From an uncultured Lachnospiraceae bacterium (lineage in GTDB: Bacteria > Bacillota > Clostridia > Lachnospirales > Lachnospiraceae), in assembly GCA_934338765.1 (NCBI GenBank), contig CAKRHL010000157.1:1-5476 (forward strand): a stretch of 5,476 bases of DNA, in the 5' to 3' direction. Within the stretch, counting starts at the first letter, position 1. Every line of letters begins with the position of its first letter. Under the pieces are notes generated by a model. The model worked only from the letters and a program-made list of their open reading frames with translations. It was not told the DNA's origin and ran no database searches. The translations under genes and the position numbers were made by a program. This document shows positions 1 to 5,476 of this stretch, one piece after another.

Positions 1-2
1 GG

Positions 3-323
3 AAGATTATTAAGGTGAATGGCGTACAGACGGATAAAGTACAGATCAATACCAGCGCATACAATGCTTCCCCACAGTATGTGACGGTAGGAAAGCAGCC
101 GGCCACACCTGCGCCGGGATCTGCGAGTCCGGCAGCAAGTGCATCCCCGGCAGATAAATCTAAGAAAAAGGACACATCCGGCACATCGGGAAATGGAACA
201 AAGAAAAATACCACAAATACATCAGGCAATAAAACGTCAAACAATAAAACCAAAGAAAATACAAAGAAAAATAATACAGCGAAGACAGTAGAGAGTACCG
301 GTGGAAAGGCTGTCGTAAGATAA
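3..323 (+). CDS. 3' end of a probable surface protein with low-complexity tail (possibly VanW family), partial
   Basis: The reading frame is open to the left edge, so the start lies outside the window; a GTG at 15 is in frame but need not be the start. About 106 residues are visible. The first 30 or so (KIIKVNGVQTDKVQINTSAY, then NASPQYVTVGKQ) look like the last beta-strands of a folded extracellular domain. The spacing of 'NG..V....INTSAY.ASP..VTVG' resembles the C-terminal end of VanW-family (YoaR-like) proteins of Clostridia; this is recalled resemblance, not a search result. The remaining 70 residues are a disordered tail, first Pro/Ala/Ser-rich and then Lys/Asn/Thr/Ser/Gly-rich, as is common in wall-associated or secreted Firmicutes proteins. 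No LPXTG motif or C-terminal membrane segment is present, so sortase anchoring is unlikely. The stop is followed by 91 bases before the next chosen start, with no clear terminator. The CDS itself is well supported; the family is uncertain. Confidence 0.6.
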   Translation, partial: KIIKVNGVQTDKVQINTSAYNASPQYVTVGKQPATPAPGSASPAASASPADKSKKKDTSGTSGNGTKKNTTNTSGNKTSNNKTKENTKKNNTAKTVESTGGKAVVR

Positions 324-351
324 AACGGAATTTAAGTTACCGGGCGGAAGG

Positions 352-381
352 ATGACAAAAACAGTAGGTCTGCGGTTTAAA
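352..381 (+). promoter_or_regulatory. weak candidate sigma-A promoter before the AIR synthase-like gene
   Basis: ATGACA at 352-357 matches five of six bases of the -35 consensus TTGACA. TTTAAA at 376-381 matches four of six bases of TATAAT, with an 18-base spacer between them. Transcription would begin near 388, only a few bases before the ribosome binding site at 393-400. The -10 match is poor and no extended -10 TG is seen, so this may be chance; the genes could instead be read through from upstream, since no terminator is visible after 323. Confidence 0.22.
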
Positions 382-392
382 GCCTGCGGATC

Positions 393-400
393 AGGAAAGG
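393..400 (+). promoter_or_regulatory. ribosome binding site deciding the AIR synthase-like start
   Basis: AGGAAAGG lies 14 bases before the ATG at 415. The spacing is slightly long, but the same AGGAAAGG sequence precedes the next gene (1421-1428, 9 bases before its ATG). The in-frame ATG at 352 has only a GGAAGG ending directly against the start codon, which is too close to work. The site therefore favours 415 as the start. Confidence 0.6.
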
Positions 401-414
401 AATGTAATAGCATT

Positions 415-1401
415 ATGGAGATTGGAAAGGTACCCGAGAATGTACTGAAAAGAGCAGTGTTTAAACAGATCAAGCATCTTCGGCCGGAGGTATTACTGCA
501 TCCGGGAGTTGGTGAGGACTGCTCTGCCATCGAGACAGCGGAGGATGAGGTGCTTGTCTTTTCGACAGATCCTATTACAGGGGCATCCAAGGGAATGGGA
601 ACTCTGGCGGTACATATCACAGCCAATGATCTGGCTTCCAGCGGAGCGGAGCCGGTAGGGATCCTGACATGCGTGATCCTGCCTCCACGGACCCGTGAAA
701 AAAAGCTTCATGACCTTATGGAGGAGATCATACTGGCGGCCAATCGTCTCCATATTGAGGTGATGGGAGGCCACACGGAGATTTCAGATGTTGTCAATCG
801 CCCGGTGATCACAGTGACCGGAGTTGGAAAGGTGAAAAAGGATAAGCTTGTTTCTACCGGAGGGCTTCGTCCGGATGATGATCTTGTTATGACGAAATGG
901 GCAGGTCTGGAAGGCACTTCCATCATCGCGGAGGAGAAGCGTGAGGAGCTGCTGACGCGGATACCGGAGCAGATCGTGGATGCGGCAGCGGCCATGAGAG
1001 AATATATTTCTGTGGTTCCGGAGGCTGCAGTCGCGGTAAATGCCGGTGTCACGGCAATGCATGACGTCACGGAGGGTGGCATATTCGGCGCATTGTGGGA
1101 AGTAGGAGAGGCATCCGGCGTAGGGATCATCGCTGATCTGGACAAGATACCGATCCGGCAGGAAACCATTGAGCTGTGCGAGTTTTACGATATCAATCCA
1201 TACATGCTGATCTCTAGCGGAAGTATGCTGATCGGGACACCCCATGGCAATAAACTGGTGGATGAGCTGGCAGAGCAAGGGATACCGGCTGCCGTTATCG
1301 GCAGAGCCACAGAGGGCAATGACCGGATCATCCGGAGTGGAGAGGAGACTCGTTTTCTGGAGCCGGCAGGCAGTGATCAGCTTTATAAGATTTATCAGTA
1401 A
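415..1401 (+). CDS. AIR synthase-like (PurM/HypE superfamily) protein
   Basis: A 328-residue member of the PurM superfamily, which binds ATP and includes PurM, PurL, SelD, ThiL and HypE. The N-terminal AIRS domain (about 30-140) shows GVGEDC at 31-36, STDPITGA at 50-57, HITANDLASSGAEP at 67-80 and GGHTEIS at 118-124; these Asp- and Gly-rich loops carry the ATP and metal ligands in the family. The C-terminal AIRS_C domain (about 150-305) contains HDVTEGG at 216-222, a superfamily signature. Overall it is closest to HypE-like 'hydrogenase maturation factor' proteins. However, it ends in EPAGSDQLYKIYQ and has no C-terminal cysteine, the residue that true HypE carbamoylates and dehydrates to thiocyanate. 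A HypE role is therefore unlikely and its substrate is unknown. The start at 415 is preferred over the in-frame ATG at 352 because of the ribosome binding site and because MEIGKVPENVLKR fits the usual family N-terminus. It lies 36 bases before the Lrp-type gene, probably in one operon. Confidence 0.9.
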   Translation: MEIGKVPENVLKRAVFKQIKHLRPEVLLHPGVGEDCSAIETAEDEVLVFSTDPITGASKGMGTLAVHITANDLASSGAEPVGILTCVILPPRTREKKLHDLMEEIILAANRLHIEVMGGHTEISDVVNRPVITVTGVGKVKKDKLVSTGGLRPDDDLVMTKWAGLEGTSIIAEEKREELLTRIPEQIVDAAAAMREYISVVPEAAVAVNAGVTAMHDVTEGGIFGALWEVGEASGVGIIADLDKIPIRQETIELCEFYDINPYMLISSGSMLIGTPHGNKLVDELAEQGIPAAVIGRATEGNDRIIRSGEETRFLEPAGSDQLYKIYQ

Positions 1402-1437
1402 TGAATAAGAATCAGATGAAAGGAAAGGTGAATCAAT

Positions 1438-1926
1438 ATGATCAAGAAACAGATATTGGATGCGATCAGCATGAACAGCCGCCGGTCTACAGAGGATCTG
1501 GCAGCTATGTTAAATACAGGAACAGATACCATTGAGCATGAGATCAAGGAGATGGAGGATAACAAAGTGATCTGTGGTTATCCGACCCTGATCAACTGGG
1601 ATAAGACAGACTGTGAGAAGGTGACCGCTCTGATCGAGGTAAAGGTAACACCACAGCGCGACATGGGATTTAATAAAGTAGCAGAGCGGATATACAAGTT
1701 TGAAGAGGTAGAGAGTGTTTATCTGATGTCCGGCGGTTTTGATCTGACCGTAGTCATTCAGGGCAAGAGCATGAAGGAGGTTTCACGTTTTGTGACGGAG
1801 AAGCTGTCCACATTGGAGTATATTACAAGCACAGCGACATACTTCGTACTTAAGAAATATAAAGAGCACGGTCTGATCATGACCGACGAAAAGCACGATT
1901 CAGAAAGGATGTTGATTACCCCATGA
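1438..1926 (+). CDS. Lrp/AsnC-family transcriptional regulator
   Basis: A 162-residue protein of normal Lrp/AsnC length. An N-terminal winged helix-turn-helix spans about residues 3-50 (helices around RSTEDLAAML and DTIEHEIKEMEDNKVI, followed by the GYPTLINWDK wing region). The effector-binding RAM domain spans about 63-142, including EVKVTPQRDMGFNKVAERI and the SGGFDLTVVIQGK turn at 98-110, where family members bind amino acids between subunits. By family knowledge it should form dimers or octamers and respond to an amino acid. AGGAAAGG at 1421-1428 sits 9 bases before the ATG. Its stop overlaps the start of the aminotransferase gene by four bases (ATGA, 1923-1926), so the two proteins are probably translationally coupled and functionally linked. 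The pair resembles B. subtilis alaR(yugG)-alaT(yugH). The target sites and effector cannot be read from the sequence. Confidence 0.93.
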   Translation: MIKKQILDAISMNSRRSTEDLAAMLNTGTDTIEHEIKEMEDNKVICGYPTLINWDKTDCEKVTALIEVKVTPQRDMGFNKVAERIYKFEEVESVYLMSGGFDLTVVIQGKSMKEVSRFVTEKLSTLEYITSTATYFVLKKYKEHGLIMTDEKHDSERMLITP

Positions 1927-3086
1927 GAGACCCATTATCTAAAAAAATACAGAGTATTGAGCCTTCCGGCATCCGTAAATTTTTTGATATCGTCAGTGAG
2001 ATGAAGGATGCGATCTCTCTTGGTGTAGGAGAGCCGGATTTTGATACACCATGGCATATTCGCGAGGAGGGAATCTATTCCCTGGAGCAGGGAAGAACCT
2101 TCTATACCTCTAATGCCGGTCTGAAGGAACTGAAGGAGGAGATTTCCAATTATCTGAAACGGCGTTTCCAGTTATCCTATGATCCTGCAGGAGAGATTTA
2201 TCTGACCGTAGGCGGCAGTGAAGCCATTGACGGGGCTCTTCGTGCCATGCTTGATCAGGGAGACGAGGTTCTTCTGCCTCAGCCGAGCTATGTATCATAC
2301 GAACCGTGCATCATTCTGGCAGACGGTGTGCCAAAGATCATTGAGTTAAAGGAAGAGGACGAGTTTAAGCTTAAGAAGCAGCAGCTTCTGGATGCTATTA
2401 CAGACAAGACCAAAATTCTGATCATGCCATTTCCCAACAACCCGACAGGTGCCATTATGACCAGAGAGGATCTGGAGGATATCGCTGAGGTAGTCAGAGA
2501 GCATGATCTTTATGTGATCTCAGATGAGATTTATTCGGAGCTGACGTATAGTGGAGATCATGTATCCATTGCGTCTTTGCCGGGGATGCAGGAAAGAACC
2601 ATTGTGATCAATGGATTTTCCAAGTCCTATGCCATGACCGGATGGCGTCTGGGATATGCCTGCGGACCGAAGCCGATCATCAAGCAGATGCTTAAGATCC
2701 ATCAGTTCGCGATCATGTGTGCCCCTACTCTGAGCCAGTATGCAGCTGTCAGTGCCGTACGTGACGGGGATGATGACGTAGAACGTATGAGAACAGCGTA
2801 CAATCAGCGCAGAAACTTTCTGATGAAGGCGTTCCGCGATATGGGATTGAAATGTTTTGAACCGTTTGGCGCATTTTATGTATTCCCTAGTATCAAAGAG
2901 TTTGGAATGACATCCGATGAATTTGCAACAAAGCTTCTGGAAGAGGAAAAGGTAGCCGTTGTACCGGGTACTGCATTTGGCCGTTGCGGTGAGGGATTTC
3001 TTCGTATCTCCTATGCATATTCCATCGACGATCTGAAGGTTGCATTGGAGCGTATCGGGCGGTTTATCGAAAGACATAGAAAGTAG
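1923..3086 (+). CDS. class I/II pyridoxal-phosphate aminotransferase (alanine/aspartate type)
   Basis: A 387-residue cytosolic fold-type I aminotransferase of full length, which transfers an amino group between an amino acid and a 2-oxo acid. Key family residues are all visible: the SLGVGEPDFDTP substrate loop at 32-43, NNPTG at 172-176 with the PLP-contacting Asn173, SDEIYSEL at 200-207 with Asp201 and Tyr204, the Schiff-base lysine Lys234 in NGFSKSYAMTGWR, the phosphate-binding Arg242, and the carboxylate-binding Arg361 in FLRISYA. It belongs to the AspC/PatA/AlaT-like group; the exact substrate cannot be decided from motifs. Linkage to an Lrp-type regulator favours an AlaT-like role in alanine synthesis, but aspartate, aromatic or N-acetyl-diaminopimelate substrates remain possible. 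The ATG overlaps the regulator's stop codon, and GAAAGGA at 1903-1909 lies 13 bases upstream. trmL follows after 33 bases. Confidence 0.95.
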   Translation: MRDPLSKKIQSIEPSGIRKFFDIVSEMKDAISLGVGEPDFDTPWHIREEGIYSLEQGRTFYTSNAGLKELKEEISNYLKRRFQLSYDPAGEIYLTVGGSEAIDGALRAMLDQGDEVLLPQPSYVSYEPCIILADGVPKIIELKEEDEFKLKKQQLLDAITDKTKILIMPFPNNPTGAIMTREDLEDIAEVVREHDLYVISDEIYSELTYSGDHVSIASLPGMQERTIVINGFSKSYAMTGWRLGYACGPKPIIKQMLKIHQFAIMCAPTLSQYAAVSAVRDGDDDVERMRTAYNQRRNFLMKAFRDMGLKCFEPFGAFYVFPSIKEFGMTSDEFATKLLEEEKVAVVPGTAFGRCGEGFLRISYAYSIDDLKVALERIGRFIERHRK

Positions 3087-3119
3087 TATCGGAGTGGCTG
3101 CTTAGAAAAGAGGAAATGC

Positions 3120-3629
3120 ATGATAAATATTGTACTTCTTGAGCCGGAGATACCGGCGAATACCGGAAATATCGGTCGTACCTGCTGTGCGACCGGCTCC
3201 AGACTTCATCTGATCGAGCCGCTGGGGTTTCAGATCAGCGATAAGATGCTCAAAAGAGCCGGAATGGATTACTGGGATAAGCTGGATGTGACGGTCTATG
3301 ACTGTTATGAGGATTTCCTTGAGAAGAATCCTCAGGCTGTGGGCAATATGTATATGGCTACCACAAAGGCACATCAGACCTATACGGACGTCTCTTATCC
3401 GGATGATGCCTATATTATGTTTGGCAAGGAAAGTGCCGGCATTCCGGAGGAGATCCTTGTGAACAATGAAGAAAATGCCATCCGTATCCCGATGAATCAC
3501 AATATCCGTTCTCTGAATCTTTCCAATTCCGTTGCCATCGTATTGTACGAGGCATTGCGGCAGAACAATTTTTTGGAGGCCGAGAGAGATGGACAGCTTC
3601 ACCGGCTGCATTGGCACAGTGAGCAGTAA
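3120..3629 (+). CDS. trmL: tRNA (cytidine(34)-2'-O)-methyltransferase TrmL
   Basis: A 169-residue SPOUT-class methyltransferase, the usual length for TrmL (YibK/CspR). It transfers a methyl group from S-adenosylmethionine to the 2'-OH of the wobble nucleotide (C34 or cmnm5U34) of tRNA-Leu isoacceptors. The three SPOUT motifs are present: EPEIPANTGNIGRTC at 8-22, FGKESAGIPEEIL at 101-113, and IRIPMNHNIRSLNLSNSVAI at 121-140, the last forming the deep trefoil knot and cofactor pocket. The LIEPLGF and DYWDKLDV segments are also typical of TrmL. Family members work as dimers. GAGG at 3110-3113 lies six bases before the ATG. It is the last gene of the rightward run, and the hairpin at 3684-3723 follows. 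Its position behind the aminotransferase probably reflects co-transcription and not a shared pathway. Confidence 0.95.
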   Translation: MINIVLLEPEIPANTGNIGRTCCATGSRLHLIEPLGFQISDKMLKRAGMDYWDKLDVTVYDCYEDFLEKNPQAVGNMYMATTKAHQTYTDVSYPDDAYIMFGKESAGIPEEILVNNEENAIRIPMNHNIRSLNLSNSVAIVLYEALRQNNFLEAERDGQLHRLHWHSEQ

Positions 3630-3683
3630 TAAGAATTGAGCAGTAAAGAGAATGCATTAATAAATGTAAATGACAAGAATACA

Positions 3684-3723
3684 AAAAAGGAACCGGTACA
3701 TGAATGGGTATCAGTTCCTTTTT
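3684..3723. terminator. bidirectional rho-independent terminator between convergent genes
   Basis: AAAAAGGAAC at 3684-3693 pairs perfectly with GTTCCTTTTT at 3714-3723. After one C/A mismatch the stem continues for five pairs (GGTAC 3695-3699 with GTATC 3708-3712, including one G-U), closing an eight-base loop. On the + strand the stem ends in a T-run, which suits termination of trmL. On the - strand the A-run becomes the T-run, which suits termination of the DUF4097 gene ending at 3744. The G/C core is short, with a long A/T base, but the symmetry and position between convergent stops make the call strong. Confidence 0.88.
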
Positions 3724-3743
3724 ATTGATATGTGAAATTTTCG

Positions 3744-4694
3744 TCAGTTCATAAAGTCCACCGTAATTGCTCCCATGCTGCATTTGAGGGTTACGTCTCC
3801 ATAATTTTCTGAGGAGGTATTTTCTGACGGAGAGTCCTTTTTGAAGGTAACGTCTCCCATGGCGGCGCTTGTGCTAAAGCTGTAATTACTTTTTGCACCT
3901 GCCAGCGTCAGATCCAGATTCCCGGTAGAACATTTCAATGTACTGCTTCCCGTGAGTTTTCCCGTGATCTCGGTATTTCCCATTGCTGTTTTAGATACCA
4001 GATTGTGGATATCAGAAGAGGAGGGCTTTTTTCCAAGTTCCAGATTTCCCACACCGACCTTAGCGGTGCAATACTCCGTAACCTGAAGCTTCTCAATGAT
4101 GCCTTCTCCGGCACCGATCTTGATAGTTAATTTTTTCGTCTGCAGCTCCTTTGCTCTTAAATCCCCAGCACCGATTTTTATGATGGATTGTTCGGCAATC
4201 AGAGGCGTATTGATTCGGCATGCCCCTGCCGCTAAGGAAATATTCGCTTTATCAAAGGTTACATCGGAGGGGATGGTGATCGTATAGAGACTGTCATTCG
4301 TGATCCTGTGACCAAAAGGAATCTGGATCGTATGGTCGAGGACCGTAACATCGGCATTTGCATTATCAGGAGTTTCCACATGCCAGACGCCGTCCTTAAT
4401 GTAGGAATGATAGCGGTTATTTTCATTATCATTTTTAGTTTCAATGCCATAAGATTCCCCGGACCGGATCACAACCTCCTGAGCTTTGATGTCGAAGTCG
4501 AAGCCTGTGATCTGTGAAGCTTCATTATCAGACAGAGTCATGGATCCCCTTTCTGTATATGTTTCCGATGATGTTTTCGGGTTGATATGAAAGGAAAAAA
4601 GTGTCCCTCCCATCATGACGCCTGCAATAATACATAATATACCGATCAAAAAGATCCCGGATAAAACGATCAAAAAAATATTTCTTTTTTTCAT
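3744..4694 (-). CDS. membrane-anchored DUF4097 (Toastrack, LiaG/YvlB-like) beta-repeat protein
   Basis: A 316-residue protein with a Lys/Arg-flanked hydrophobic segment at about 6-30 (IFLIVLSGIFLIGILCII core), read as a single N-terminal membrane anchor; no lipobox cysteine is evident. The rest is predicted to lie outside the membrane. From about 150 to the end it is a ladder of short beta-strand repeats, each with a small-residue-Gly turn: SLAAGACRI (153-161), IKIGAGDL (172-179), IKIGAGEG (191-198), AKVGVGNL (211-218), SKTAMGNT (234-241), LKCSTGNL (253-260), STSAAMGDV (274-282) and LKCSMGAI (303-310), mostly 19-23 residues apart. This is the DUF4097 pattern found in LiaG and YvlB of B. subtilis, associated with envelope-stress functions; the molecular role is unproven. 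It starts 13 bases after the HAAS/DUF1700 gene. Only a weak purine stretch (GAGTGTGAA) precedes the ATG, so translation may be coupled to the upstream gene. Confidence 0.88.
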   Translation of the reverse strand: MKKRNIFLIVLSGIFLIGILCIIAGVMMGGTLFSFHINPKTSSETYTERGSMTLSDNEASQITGFDFDIKAQEVVIRSGESYGIETKNDNENNRYHSYIKDGVWHVETPDNANADVTVLDHTIQIPFGHRITNDSLYTITIPSDVTFDKANISLAAGACRINTPLIAEQSIIKIGAGDLRAKELQTKKLTIKIGAGEGIIEKLQVTEYCTAKVGVGNLELGKKPSSSDIHNLVSKTAMGNTEITGKLTGSSTLKCSTGNLDLTLAGAKSNYSFSTSAAMGDVTFKKDSPSENTSSENYGDVTLKCSMGAITVDFMN

Positions 4695-4707
4695 AATTCA
4701 CACTCGT

Positions 4708-5476
4708 CTAATAAGACTGCTCCTTTCCTGTAAGCTTTCCTGTGATCCAGTCCCAAAAACGCTGGAGCTGTTTCCAGAGCAACGGGAATAACCGGATGGC
4801 AAGGAATATTCCAAGGTAGCAGAATGCAGAACCGAGCGCAAATAAAAGACATCCAACGCCAATGGAAAGAATACCTCCGGCAGTCTTTCCGGCGATAATG
4901 CCGATAATTCCGCCAACGATGGTAGCGACACCTCCGATCGCTGATCCGGCACCGCCAAAGATCATTGCAGCAAAAATACCAACGATAGCACTTACAATAC
5001 CAAGAAGGATGCCGGCAATACTGATCAATACGGATCCCCAGATTGGAGAGGTGACGATCAGGACAATGATCATGATGAGAGTATTTGATTGATCCATTTT
5101 GGCAAAAAAGCCGGAACTTTTCTGGTCTGCCTGTTGGTAAGATGTCTGACCTCCGTTTGTGTTACAGTAATTGCCGGAAGTCTGGTTCCAGCCGGTCTGA
5201 CTGTCTGAGCCGGAATTTTGCTGCCGGTTATTACCGGAATTTTGTGAGCCGGACATTTTATGCCAGCCGTCCTCGGTACCGGAGGTGTTCTGTGTGTGGT
5301 GATCCTGTGTATGTTCAGCGGTTCGGTACAACTGAGGTGCATCGGCTGCATGGAAACCGGCACTGTCTCCGTAGGAAATGTCTTCGGTGCCGTCATTTTT
5401 GATCTGATCGGCAATTGCTTCCGGAGAGCCAAGCTCTTTCAGGACATCCTGTTCGTTATCTTCTCCGGCATCGGCA
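4708..5476 (-). CDS. HAAS/DUF1700 domain membrane protein, N-terminus beyond the window
   Basis: The frame is open to the right edge; 255 residues are visible. The first 27 (ADAGEDNEQDVLKELGSPEA, then IADQIKN) match the last helices of the HAAS (DUF1700) domain, whose usual sequence ends in D.GE.NE..V..ELG.PE.IA..I. Roughly 35-50 residues of the domain should therefore lie off the window. A polar linker of about 95 residues rich in Gln, Asn, Gly, Ser, Thr and His follows. Next is a Gly/Ile-rich membrane region of about 100 residues (from MDQSNTLIMIIVL onward), probably four hydrophobic segments, then an amphipathic aromatic and basic tail (LWKQLQRFWDWITGK). The in-frame TTG at 5329-5331 is not the start, because the HAAS match lies upstream of it. 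HAAS proteins commonly follow a PadR-type regulator gene and link it to membrane effectors. The DUF4097 partner lies directly downstream, as expected for that module. Confidence 0.85.
   Translation of the reverse strand, partial: ADAGEDNEQDVLKELGSPEAIADQIKNDGTEDISYGDSAGFHAADAPQLYRTAEHTQDHHTQNTSGTEDGWHKMSGSQNSGNNRQQNSGSDSQTGWNQTSGNYCNTNGGQTSYQQADQKSSGFFAKMDQSNTLIMIIVLIVTSPIWGSVLISIAGILLGIVSAIVGIFAAMIFGGAGSAIGGVATIVGGIIGIIAGKTAGGILSIGVGCLLFALGSAFCYLGIFLAIRLFPLLWKQLQRFWDWITGKLTGKEQSY

Noticed and set aside
370..389. Repeated CTGCGG (370-375 and 384-389) before the AIR synthase-like gene, considered as an operator or hairpin.
   Set aside because: The copies are direct, not inverted, only six bases long, and could be chance; no stable stem forms.
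352..414. An in-frame upstream ATG that would lengthen the AIR synthase-like protein by 21 residues.
   Set aside because: It has no properly spaced ribosome binding site, the extra residues (MTKTVGLRFKACGSG and so on) do not fit the family's N-terminus, and the region overlaps a possible promoter.
708..1278. Two long open frames on the - strand opposite the AIR synthase-like gene.
   Set aside because: They overlap each other and a gene with clear family motifs, and their Ser/Thr/Pro- or His/Arg-rich sequences look like antisense translation.
415..1401. Calling the gene hypE.
   Set aside because: The C-terminal cysteine needed for HypE chemistry is absent and no other hydrogenase-maturation gene is visible.
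3102..3617. A 171-residue open frame on the - strand opposite trmL.
   Set aside because: It mirrors a well-supported gene, has no recognisable domain, and is a codon-bias shadow.
5329..5331. TTG as the start codon of the DUF1700 protein on the - strand.
   Set aside because: The same frame continues without a stop to the window edge and encodes the recognisable end of a HAAS domain, so the codon is internal.

Overview
The window looks like a piece of a Clostridia chromosome, most likely Lachnospiraceae. The evidence is moderate GC content, AGGAAAGG-type ribosome binding sites, tightly packed housekeeping operons, and a HAAS/DUF1700 plus DUF4097 pair of the Firmicutes type. The lineage is inferred from style and gene families, not from a marker gene. 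I see no rRNA, tRNA, CRISPR array, insertion sequence or phage gene.

The left three fifths (about 1-3629) is a rightward run of five genes. First is the 3' end of a cell-surface-type protein with a low-complexity tail, possibly VanW family. Next comes a PurM-superfamily (AIR synthase-like, HypE-like) protein that lacks the C-terminal cysteine of true HypE. It is followed by an Lrp/AsnC-family regulator whose stop codon overlaps the start of a class I/II PLP aminotransferase (ATGA overlap), and then by trmL, a tRNA wobble-base 2'-O-methyltransferase. The last four genes are 36, -4 and 33 bases apart, so they probably share transcripts. A weak promoter candidate lies just before the AIR synthase-like gene. 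The Lrp-aminotransferase pair recalls the alaR-alaT arrangement of Bacillus subtilis and suggests amino-acid-responsive control of an amino-acid transaminase.

At 3684-3723 a strong hairpin, with an A-tract on one side and a T-tract on the other, separates the rightward run from a leftward pair and can serve as a terminator for both. Reading leftward from the right edge, the pair is a HAAS/DUF1700 membrane protein (N-terminus off the window) and, 13 bases further on, a single-pass membrane protein with a DUF4097 (Toastrack, LiaG/YvlB-like) beta-repeat domain. Such pairs usually follow a PadR-family regulator and are thought to take part in cell-envelope stress sensing. The PadR gene, if present, would lie to the right of the window.

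Most of the window is ordinary. The parts most worth a second look are the non-canonical HypE-like protein placed with an amino-acid regulator and aminotransferase, and the envelope pair with its long polar linker and regular beta-repeat ladder. I do not see convincing evidence of an entirely new system.
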